DNA from: Kiritimatiellales bacterium
Lineage (GTDB): Bacteria > Verrucomicrobiota > Kiritimatiellia > Kiritimatiellales > Pontiellaceae
Length of the DNA: 6,898 bases
NCBI GenBank assembly: GCA_021734595.1
Contig: JAIPIO010000214.1
Coordinates: 1 to 6,898, forward strand
Direction of reading: 5' to 3'
The first letter of the stretch is position 1. Every line of letters starts with the position of its first letter. Shown one piece after another: positions 1 through 5,054 of the stretch. The notes under the pieces are model-generated. The model saw nothing but the letters and a program-made list of their open reading frames with translations, had not been told where the DNA came from and searched no databases. The position numbers and the translations under genes were made by a program.

Positions 1-37
1 CTACAAACAACCAAACCAAATGAGCAAAGGAGATGCC

Positions 38-409
38 ATGAAATGTCCAAAGTGCGACTATGAAATGACCGCCAACGACTACAAGGGCGTTCAATACGAC
101 CAGTGCAAGAACTGCGGCGGCCTGTGGTTCGATGCGCTTGAAGCCGAGGAACTGGTTGAAGAAAAGCGGGCGGCGGAAGTCGATACCGGCGATCCCAAAG
201 TGGGTTCCGAGTACAATAAAAAGTGGGAAATCAAATGTCCGGCTTGCCAAGTCCGCATGCTCCCGGTGCATGATGTAGAGCAGCCCCACATCCAACTCGA
301 AAGCTGCCCCGCCTGCCACGGCACCTTTTTTGATGCCGGTGAATTCAAGGATTTCTGCGAAGAAACCTTCCTGGATCGCGTCAAGGACTGGTTTGCCAGC
401 AAAAACTGA
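38..409 (+). CDS. Double zinc-ribbon protein, zf-TFIIB family
   Basis: The protein is 123 residues if started at ATG 38. I prefer this start because a strong ribosome binding site, AAAGGAG (26-32), lies 5 nt upstream and the protein then opens directly with its first zinc knuckle. The in-frame ATG at 20 would put that site inside the coding region. There are two copies of a TFIIB-type zinc ribbon. The first uses C3, C6, C23 and C26 and continues as CGGLWFD; the second uses C67, C70, C90 and C93 and continues as CHGTFFDAGE. A charged linker (about residues 33-62) separates them. No signal peptide or membrane segment is visible, so it is probably cytoplasmic. Proteins of this family are common in bacteria and mostly have no known function; nucleic-acid or protein binding through zinc is an inference. 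It seems to be transcribed alone or as the last gene of a unit lying to the left. Confidence 0.85.
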   Translation: MKCPKCDYEMTANDYKGVQYDQCKNCGGLWFDALEAEELVEEKRAAEVDTGDPKVGSEYNKKWEIKCPACQVRMLPVHDVEQPHIQLESCPACHGTFFDAGEFKDFCEETFLDRVKDWFASKN

Positions 410-422
410 CGGGTGGATCCTT

Positions 423-503
423 TTTTCCAATGCTTGGAAGCCGGGGTGGCGCATTTTCCAGCCATTGGAAAATATTCATGTTTTGTTTCCAATTACTGGA
501 AAT
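423..503. repeat. Three palindromes of the TTTTCCA-N5-TGGAAAA type
   Basis: The gap after the zinc-ribbon gene holds three closely spaced palindromes sharing one layout, 7-nt arm, 5-nt centre, 7-nt arm. They lie at 423-441 (TTTTCCA, ATGCT, TGGAAGC), 454-472 (TTTTCCA, GCCAT, TGGAAAA; perfect) and 485-503 (GTTTCCA, ATTAC, TGGAAAT). The constant part is TTCCA-N5-TGGAA while the centres differ. They could form short hairpins in RNA, bind a dimeric protein, or be remnants of a small dispersed repeat. The first is preceded by T6, but none is followed by a good T-run on the plus strand, so they are not standard terminators. Confidence 0.7.
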
Positions 504-566
504 TCCTGTTACACACTCTAAGTGATTTCCCAATAAAAAGAATACTGAGATGGAAGGAGCTGAATT

Positions 567-1244
567 ATGAAAAAAGCAGGTATCTTGTTAGCGTGTATGG
601 TTCTGTTTTTCAGCGGGTGCTCAAAACTGGACAAGAAATACGCCCAGCTGCCCGATGATGTCAAGGCACTGATCATCGCCGCGAAGAAGGGCGATGCCGA
701 AGCCCAGTTCAAGGTCGGTAAAATATTTGAAACCGGCGAGGGCGTCGAACAGAACTTCGCCGAGGCGTTGCTTTGGTACGGCATGGCTGCCGACCTGAAC
801 CTGGCCAAAGCCCAGTACAACCTTGGTCTCATGCATGGCCGGGGCAACGGGACTGAAAAAAATCCCGCCACGGCGTTTGCCAGGATCAAGCAGGCCGCAG
901 ACCAGAATTTTGCCGAAGCCCAGTTTACCCTTGGGTTCATGTATGGTGGCGGCATCGGCGTGGAGAAAAACGACGCCACTTCGGCAGCCTGGTACACCAA
1001 GGCCTCCAATCAAGGTCTGGCGAAAGCCCAGAACAATCTCGCAGCCATGTATCTGAAGGGCATCGGCGTGGAGCAAAACACGGTTGAAGCGCTCAAGTGG
1101 TACATCATCGCCTCGGATGCCGGTGACGAAAAAGCGAAGCAATACCGCGCGGAGCTTTTCCCTCCGATCCAGAACATGAAGCCGGAGCTGATTGAGCAGG
1201 CCCAGCAGCTGGCCGCGCAGTTCAAGACCGCCGGCGCGAACTAA
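567..1244 (+). CDS. Sel1-repeat (SLR) lipoprotein
   Basis: The protein is 225 residues and starts at ATG 567, with AAGGAG (554-559) 7 nt upstream. Residues 1-18 are a lipoprotein signal peptide: two lysines, a hydrophobic stretch, then lipobox F15-S16-G17-C18. The mature protein should therefore be lipid-anchored at C18 and face the periplasm or outer surface. After a short spacer come four Sel1-like repeats of exactly 36 residues each, at 44-79, 80-115, 116-151 and 152-187. Each begins A(E/K)AQ and carries an internal G-x-G-(V/T)-E-(Q/K)-N turn; the repeats form an alpha-solenoid of helix pairs. The tail (188-225) is helical and glutamine/alanine rich. Sel1 proteins act as protein-binding scaffolds, often in envelope or stress processes; the partner here cannot be told. 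It appears to be a single-gene unit, flanked by palindrome-rich gaps. Confidence 0.9.
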   Translation: MKKAGILLACMVLFFSGCSKLDKKYAQLPDDVKALIIAAKKGDAEAQFKVGKIFETGEGVEQNFAEALLWYGMAADLNLAKAQYNLGLMHGRGNGTEKNPATAFARIKQAADQNFAEAQFTLGFMYGGGIGVEKNDATSAAWYTKASNQGLAKAQNNLAAMYLKGIGVEQNTVEALKWYIIASDAGDEKAKQYRAELFPPIQNMKPELIEQAQQLAAQFKTAGAN

Positions 1245-1248
1245 GCGC

Positions 1249-1267
1249 CGTTCCAGCGGCTGGAACT
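1249..1267. repeat. TTCCA-N5-TGGAA palindrome after the Sel1 gene
   Basis: This element lies 4 nt after the Sel1 stop codon. The core GTTCCAG-CGG-CTGGAAC (1250-1266) is a perfect 7-bp inverted repeat and matches the 7-5-7 layout of the copies at 423-503. A short TTTT follows (1267-1270), so it could also help end transcription, but the stem is modest. Confidence 0.6.
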
Positions 1268-1270
1268 TTT

Positions 1271-1314
1271 CCGCCGCCGCTTTCCAGGCATTGGGAGGCG
1301 GCGGTTCTGTTTTT
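1271..1314 (+). terminator. Intrinsic terminator of the Sel1 gene
   Basis: A perfect all-GC 8-bp stem, CCGCCGCC (1271-1278) with GGCGGCGG (1297-1304), is followed by the T-rich tail TTCTGTTTTT (1305-1314). The 18-nt loop itself contains a degenerate copy of the local palindrome (CTTTCCA, GGCAT, TGGGAGG, 1280-1298). It lies 26 nt after the stop codon, a typical place for a Rho-independent terminator. The stem is strong; the tail is interrupted by C and G. Confidence 0.6.
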
Positions 1315-1329
1315 CCAGGAATTGGGATT
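1311..1329. repeat. Degenerate TTTTCCA-N5-TGGAAAA copy
   Basis: TTTTCCA (1311-1317), GGAAT, then TGGGATT (1323-1329) keep the 7-5-7 layout with changes in the right arm. It overlaps the T-tail of the terminator at 1271-1314. Confidence 0.45.
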
Positions 1330-1337
1330 TACCGGCC

Positions 1338-1370
1338 CTGTTTTTCCAATCCCTGCAAAACAGCCTTTTT
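1338..1370 (+). terminator. Possible second terminator hairpin
   Basis: CTGTTTT (1338-1344) and AAAACAG (1357-1363) form a perfect 7-bp but AT-rich stem with a 12-nt loop. CC and then five T (1366-1370) follow. The inside of the hairpin is another palindrome copy (TTTTCCA 1342-1348, ATCCC, TGCAAAA 1354-1360). The weak stem makes terminator activity uncertain; it may simply be a palindrome copy that happens to precede a T-run. Confidence 0.35.
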
Positions 1371-1407
1371 GCACCGGAAAATAAGCGTAATTCGCTCTGC
1401 TGGTTGC

Positions 1408-1436
1408 TTGACCTGACCGCCCCGCTGGCTTAATCT
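1408..1436 (+). promoter_or_regulatory. Sigma70-type promoter of the tig-clpP-clpX operon
   Basis: TTGACC (1408-1413) matches the -35 consensus at five of six positions. It is separated by exactly 17 nt from TAATCT (1431-1436), a four-of-six -10 box. Transcription would start near 1443, giving a leader of about 43 nt before the tig start. It lies after the terminators of the preceding gene, which fits the start of a new operon. No heat-shock-type operator (CIRCE) is visible nearby. Confidence 0.65.
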
Positions 1437-1477
1437 CACGCACTTTTATTCCAAGGATACCGAGTTAACAGGAGAAA

Positions 1478-1489
1478 ATGGTTTTATGA
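1478..1489 (+). other. Three-codon ORF overlapping the tig start
   Basis: ATG GTT TTA TGA reads out of frame with tig and ends in a TGA that overlaps the tig start (ATGA, 1486-1489). The AGGAG at 1470-1474 is only 3 nt from this first ATG and 11 nt from the tig ATG. Whether it is translated is unknown; the 3-nt spacing is shorter than usual, so it may be chance. Confidence 0.2.
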
Positions 1490-2784
1490 AGGTTTCAGTA
1501 AAAGATGCCGGCACCTGCCGAAAAACGATGAAAATTGAGATTCCCGCAGATAAAATCGCCGAAGAACGCGAAGAGACCCTGAAGGCCTACGCCAAAAACG
1601 TAAGCATCCCGGGGTTCCGCAAGGGCAAAGCGCCCAAGGCGGTTGTGGCCCATAAGTTTGAAAAGGAAATCACCAAGGACATGGAAGAGCGTCTCGTGCC
1701 GAAGTACTACCACGAAGCACTGCAGGAAAAACCGGAGCTGAAGGTGGTGATGGTGGTCGATGTTTCCGACGTGGCGATCAAGGACGGCCAGCCGCTGGAA
1801 TTCGACATCACGATGGATGTTGAACCCGAATTCAAGCTGCCCAAATACGACGGCATCTCTCTTACAGAAGATAAAGAGGACGTGACCGACGAAAAGGTGC
1901 AGGAGCGCATCGACATGATCCGCAGCCAGCACGCCAACTATGAAGAGGTTGAAGGCCAACCGGTCGCCGAAGGCGGCATGGCGCAGCTTTCCTACGAAGC
2001 CGAAGTGGACGGCCGGCCGCTCGCAGAGATTGCAACGGAGGCCAAGGGAATCGGCAGCGGCAATGGATATTGGATTTCCGCCGACGAACATGCCTTCCTG
2101 CCCGGCATGGGAGAGGCCATTGTCGGCATGAATATTGGCGACAAGAAAGACGTGGAAGTTGAATTTCCGGCGGAATTCATCGTAAAGGAACTGGCCGGGA
2201 TCAAGGCACTCTACAAGATTGAAATCACCGGCATTCGCGAGCGCACACTCCCGGAAATCGACGCCACATTCCTGAGCCGCCTACAGTTGGAGTCGGAGGA
2301 ACAGCTCCGCACCCAGGTGCGCGAAGAGATGGAGCGTTCGTCCGAAGCCCAGGACCGCAACAAAAAGCAGGAACAGATTATCGCGTATCTGATCAAAAAG
2401 ACCAAACTGGATGTTCCCGAAAGCATGATCCAGCAACAGACCCGCAACATGATGTACGACATCGCGCGCCAGCGCATGATGATGGGCCAGACGCAGGAAC
2501 AGCTTCAGGAAGCGCAAGAGGACGTTTTGAAGGAGGCGCAGGAACGTGCGCTGGAAAATGTCAAGCTGCGCTACATCGGGCTGGGCATTGCGGATGACCT
2601 CAAGCTCGAGGCCAGTGCCAACGAGGTTTCCGAAGAAATCGCCAGCATGGCCATCCAACAACGACGCGATGCCCAGGAGTTGCGCAAGGAGATGGAAGAA
2701 AACGATACGCTGGAGAGCGTCGGCGACCAGATTCGCTTCAACAAAGCGATGGACTACATGCTGGAAAACGCTAAAGTTAAATAG
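1486..2784 (+). CDS. tig: Trigger factor, ribosome-bound chaperone and peptidyl-prolyl isomerase
   Basis: The protein is 432 residues, the same length as the E. coli protein. Trigger factor docks at the ribosomal exit tunnel and shields nascent chains. The N-terminal domain (about 1-120) carries the ribosome-binding signature G43-F-R-K-G-K-A-P50. An FKBP-like isomerase domain lies at about 155-250, with FLPGMGEAIVGM followed by VEVEFPAEF as its recognisable core. The remainder (about 255-432) is the charged, mostly helical chaperone domain with arms, rich in Glu, Gln and Met. The start at 1486 is the only reasonable in-frame choice; AGGAG (1470-1474) lies 11 nt upstream, slightly far. It is first in the operon and sits right behind a good promoter. 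clpP follows after 92 nt, so chaperone and protease are probably co-transcribed. No defect is visible. Confidence 0.97.
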   Translation: MKVSVKDAGTCRKTMKIEIPADKIAEEREETLKAYAKNVSIPGFRKGKAPKAVVAHKFEKEITKDMEERLVPKYYHEALQEKPELKVVMVVDVSDVAIKDGQPLEFDITMDVEPEFKLPKYDGISLTEDKEDVTDEKVQERIDMIRSQHANYEEVEGQPVAEGGMAQLSYEAEVDGRPLAEIATEAKGIGSGNGYWISADEHAFLPGMGEAIVGMNIGDKKDVEVEFPAEFIVKELAGIKALYKIEITGIRERTLPEIDATFLSRLQLESEEQLRTQVREEMERSSEAQDRNKKQEQIIAYLIKKTKLDVPESMIQQQTRNMMYDIARQRMMMGQTQEQLQEAQEDVLKEAQERALENVKLRYIGLGIADDLKLEASANEVSEEIASMAIQQRRDAQELRKEMEENDTLESVGDQIRFNKAMDYMLENAKVK

Positions 2785-2788
2785 CAGA

Positions 2789-2852
2789 GGATTAATGGAT
2801 GATTTGGATTGGTGAACCCCGTTAATCCAACAATCCAGCAATTGATTATTCC
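2789..2852 (+). repeat. Octamer-period inverted array in the tig-clpP gap
   Basis: The left part has GGAT-led units at 2789 (GGATTAAT), 2797 (GGATGATTT) and 2806 (GGATTGGT). The right part has octamers GTTAATCC (2821-2828), AACAATCC (2829-2836), AGCAATTG (2837-2844) and ATTATTCC (2845-2852). The two sides are roughly reverse complements: TTGGATT (2804-2810) pairs with AATCCAA (2824-2830), or alternatively GGATTAA (2789-2795) with TTAATCC (2822-2828). The array fills most of the gap and stops 9 nt before the clpP ribosome binding site. The 8-nt step rules out coding. It belongs with the array at 3480-3575. Confidence 0.6.
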
Positions 2853-2876
2853 AATTCATAATAAGGAGCTGAACCG

Positions 2877-3476
2877 ATGATCGAGAAAGCACAGATGCTG
2901 GTTCCAATGGTTGTTGAACAAACCGGACGCGGAGAACGTGCGTACGATATCTACTCGCGCCTGCTTAAAGAGCGTATCATTTTTCTGGGCACAGCTATTG
3001 ACGATATGGTGGCCAACCTGGTGATTGCCCAGTTGCTCTTCCTGCAGAGCGATGATCCCGAAAAGGACATCAGTCTGTACATCAACTCGCCCGGCGGCGT
3101 TGTAACTGCCGGATTGGCGATATACGACACCATGCAGTTCCTCAAATGCGACATCACCACCTACTGTGTTGGCCAGGCGGCAAGCATGGGTGCGGTACTG
3201 CTGGCTGCGGGAACCAAAGGCAAACGGTTCGCCCTGCCCAATTCCCGCATTATGATCCACCAACCCCTCGGCGGAGCGCAGGGACAGGCCACCGATATCA
3301 ATATCCAGGCGAAGGAAATCATGCGCATGAAACAGATGCTCAACGAAATCCTGGCCACCCATACCGGCAATAAAATTGCAAAGCTGGAAAAAGACACCGA
3401 CCGCGACAACTTTATGTCAGCCCAGGAAGCCGTTGAATACGGCTTGGTTGACGAAGTCGTCGTCCACGGCAAGTAG
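2877..3476 (+). CDS. clpP: ATP-dependent Clp protease proteolytic subunit
   Basis: The protein is 199 residues, a typical length. ATG 2877 is preceded by TAAGGAG (2862-2868) at 8 nt. ClpP forms a double-ring barrel of 14 serine-protease subunits that degrades proteins fed in by ClpX or ClpA-type ATPases in the cytoplasm. The catalytic triad is intact: S103 in GQAASMGA, H128 in RIMIHQPLGG and D177 in DTDRDNFMS. The offset from the E. coli numbering is the same (+6) for all three. The oxyanion and substrate-binding stretch INSPGG (69-74) is present. The first 15-20 residues are a short N-terminal region (VPMVVEQTGRGERAYDIYSRLL) typical of the family. It lies between tig and clpX, its direct partner. 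No other Clp ATPase gene is in this window. Confidence 0.98.
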   Translation: MIEKAQMLVPMVVEQTGRGERAYDIYSRLLKERIIFLGTAIDDMVANLVIAQLLFLQSDDPEKDISLYINSPGGVVTAGLAIYDTMQFLKCDITTYCVGQAASMGAVLLAAGTKGKRFALPNSRIMIHQPLGGAQGQATDINIQAKEIMRMKQMLNEILATHTGNKIAKLEKDTDRDNFMSAQEAVEYGLVDEVVVHGK

Positions 3477-3479
3477 AAA

Positions 3480-3575
3480 GGATTGGATGACGGGTATTAT
3501 GGATGACGGGATTAATGATCATCCGCAAATGCACGAGCAACACAACAATCCATCTATCCAATAATCCAACTATCC
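3480..3575 (+). repeat. Octamer-period inverted array in the clpP-clpX gap
   Basis: The left side has units GGATGACG (3485-3492), GGTATTAT (3493-3500), GGATGACG (3501-3508) and GGATTAAT (3509-3516), with an extra GGATT at 3480. The right side has four consecutive octamers ending in ATCC: AACAATCC (3544-3551), ATCTATCC (3552-3559), AATAATCC (3560-3567) and AACTATCC (3568-3575). The step is exactly 8 nt on both sides. The right side runs straight into the clpX ribosome binding site AAAGGAG (3576-3582). GGATTAAT and AACAATCC occur in both arrays of this operon, showing that they are one repeat family. Confidence 0.65.
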
Positions 3576-3588
3576 AAAGGAGTTTTCC

Positions 3589-4839
3589 ATGCCCCCAAAA
3601 AAACCTACCCCCGTTTGCTCTTTCTGTGGAAAGGGTGAACCGGAAGTTAATCGCCTGATCGCCGGCCCCGGCGCCTTCATCTGTGATGAGTGCGTTGAAC
3701 TCTGCGGCGCGCTGATCGACCACCAGGAAATCAATGATGCGAAGAAGAACGACCATGCTGTAGAGGTGGCCGTCCTTAAGCCACACGAAATCAAGGAAAA
3801 GCTCGATGAGTATGTGATCGGACAGGACAATGCCAAGAAGGTGCTCGCCGTGGCCGTGCACAACCATTACAAGCGGATGCTTACATCCATTGAGGATGAC
3901 GGCGTGGAGCTGGAGAAAAGCAACGTGCTGCTCGTCGGGCCTACCGGCAGCGGCAAAACCCTGCTGGCCAAAACGCTCGCCCGCATCCTGAATGTCCCCT
4001 ATGCCATCACGGACGCCACCACTGTAACCGAAGCCGGCTATGTGGGCGAAGATGTCGAAAACATTCTGCTACAGCTCCTGCAGGCGGCGGATTTCGACGT
4101 AAAGAAAGCCGAGCGCGGCATCATTTACATCGACGAAATCGACAAGATCGGCCGCAAGACCGACAACGTCTCCATCACGCGCGATGTCTCGGGCGAAGGG
4201 GTACAGCAAGCGTTGCTGAAGATTATCGAGGGAACGGTTGCCCGTGTCCCCCCGAAAGGCGGGCGCAAACATCCGCAGCAGGAATACATCCAGATCGATA
4301 CCACCAATGTATTGTTCATCTGCGGCGGCGCGTTTGTCGGTATTGAGGATATCATCAAGCGGCGGGTCGAAAAAAAGGTGCTGGGCTTTGCCAGGCAAAC
4401 AACCAAAGAAACCTCCCCAAACTTTGTCACCATGAACGTCGAGTCCGAAGACCTGTTGAAATACGGTCTGATTCCCGAATTTATCGGTCGCATCCCGCTG
4501 GTAACCATGCTCAGCGAACTGACCGAAGAAGAAATGGTCCGCATTCTCACCGAGCCGAAAAACGCCATGGTGCGCCAGTACAAGAAACTGATGTACATGG
4601 ACGGTGTGGAACTGGAATTCGAAGAGGAAGCCCTGCATGCGCTGGCCGGCATGGCCCTCAAGCGCAAAACCGGTGCCCGCGGGCTGCGCGCCATCCTTGA
4701 ACACCTGATGCTCGATGTCATGTACGAAGTGCCGATGCGCGACGACGTCACGCACTGCACGATTACCCGCGAAATGGTCAAGCAGGGCGTCCATCCCCTC
4801 GAAGGACTCGAAGCGCGCAAAAAGAAAAAAACGGCATAG
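3589..4839 (+). CDS. clpX: ATP-dependent Clp protease ATP-binding subunit ClpX
   Basis: The protein is 416 residues, close to the usual ~420. ATG 3589 follows AAAGGAG (3576-3582) at 6 nt. ClpX is a hexameric AAA+ unfoldase that recognises tagged proteins and threads them into ClpP. The N-terminal zinc-binding domain has C10, C13, C32 and C35. Walker A is G117-P-T-G-S-G-K-T124. Pore-1 loop GYVG is at 150-153, Walker B ends in D182-E183, and the RKH substrate-entry loop is at 226-228. The ClpP-docking loop reads L265-G-F267 rather than the common IGF. The arginine finger is R301 (PEFIGR) and the sensor-2 arginine is R364 (GAR). The C-terminus is lysine-rich (KKKK). It is last in the operon; a palindrome starts directly after the stop codon. 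Confidence 0.98.
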   Translation: MPPKKPTPVCSFCGKGEPEVNRLIAGPGAFICDECVELCGALIDHQEINDAKKNDHAVEVAVLKPHEIKEKLDEYVIGQDNAKKVLAVAVHNHYKRMLTSIEDDGVELEKSNVLLVGPTGSGKTLLAKTLARILNVPYAITDATTVTEAGYVGEDVENILLQLLQAADFDVKKAERGIIYIDEIDKIGRKTDNVSITRDVSGEGVQQALLKIIEGTVARVPPKGGRKHPQQEYIQIDTTNVLFICGGAFVGIEDIIKRRVEKKVLGFARQTTKETSPNFVTMNVESEDLLKYGLIPEFIGRIPLVTMLSELTEEEMVRILTEPKNAMVRQYKKLMYMDGVELEFEEEALHALAGMALKRKTGARGLRAILEHLMLDVMYEVPMRDDVTHCTITREMVKQGVHPLEGLEARKKKKTA

Positions 4840-4858
4840 TTTCCAGCCCCCTTGGGAA
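4840..4858. repeat. TTCCA...TGGAA-type palindrome after clpX
   Basis: TTTCCA (4840-4845), a 7-nt centre GCCCCCT, then TGGGAA (4853-4858) begins immediately after the clpX stop codon. It resembles the palindromes at 423-503 and 1249-1360, with a slightly longer centre and one mismatch. No T-run follows, so it is not a standard terminator. Confidence 0.4.
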
Positions 4859-5031
4859 GCGCTGTTGCGCATGCTCCAAAGGACTTGCGAACCTTTCGGA
4901 AACTCTTTGTTGTTCCCGCACGTAGCAACCGGAACACCCACTGTCGTTTTAGCGCCTCTCTGCTCCGATGGAACTCGCGACGACCAAAGAACAAACGGAT
5001 TGCGCCACCCGGCGTGGTAGCTTTACCCACC
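4859..5031. other. Gene-free stretch between convergent clpX and the acetate kinase pair
   Basis: I find no convincing gene, RNA gene or strong terminator here. Several frames on both strands stay open across it, but none has a ribosome binding site or a recognisable protein. Small inverted repeats exist: TGTTCC (4911-4916) with GGAACA (4931-4936), AAAGG (4878-4882) with CCTTT (4892-4896), and CCAC (5005-5008) with GTGG (5014-5017). All are weak. It could be a dispersed intergenic repeat or decayed coding DNA. Confidence 0.4.
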
Positions 5032-5054
5032 TCATGGAGTTGCTAAAAGGTGGG
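5026..5054 (-). other. Hairpin at the 3' end of the acetate kinase-like gene
   Basis: CCCACCT (5026-5032) and AGGTGGG (5048-5054) form a perfect 7-bp stem with a 15-nt loop. It spans the stop codon of the minus-strand gene (5032-5034). On neither strand is it followed by a T-run, so it is more likely an RNA end-protecting structure or a Rho-type 3' end than an intrinsic terminator. Confidence 0.35.

Noticed and set aside
509..537. Possible promoter of the Sel1 gene (TTACAC, 17 nt, AATAAA)
   Set aside because: The -35 match is poor and the -10 match only moderate; not enough to call.
413..658. Short plus-strand ORF over the palindrome cluster and the Sel1 gene start
   Set aside because: It runs through the palindromes and out of frame into the Sel1 gene, without a ribosome binding site or recognisable motif.
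2281..2907. Minus-strand open frame opposite the 3' part of tig and the start of clpP
   Set aside because: The composition is that of an antisense shadow, and tig and clpP on the plus strand are beyond doubt.
3480..3575. CRISPR-like array
   Set aside because: The units are only 8 nt, contiguous and degenerate, with no spacers and no cas genes nearby.
4125..5030. Long minus-strand open frames opposite clpX and the following gap
   Set aside because: They are antisense shadows of a perfectly conserved clpX, have no ribosome binding site and resemble no family.
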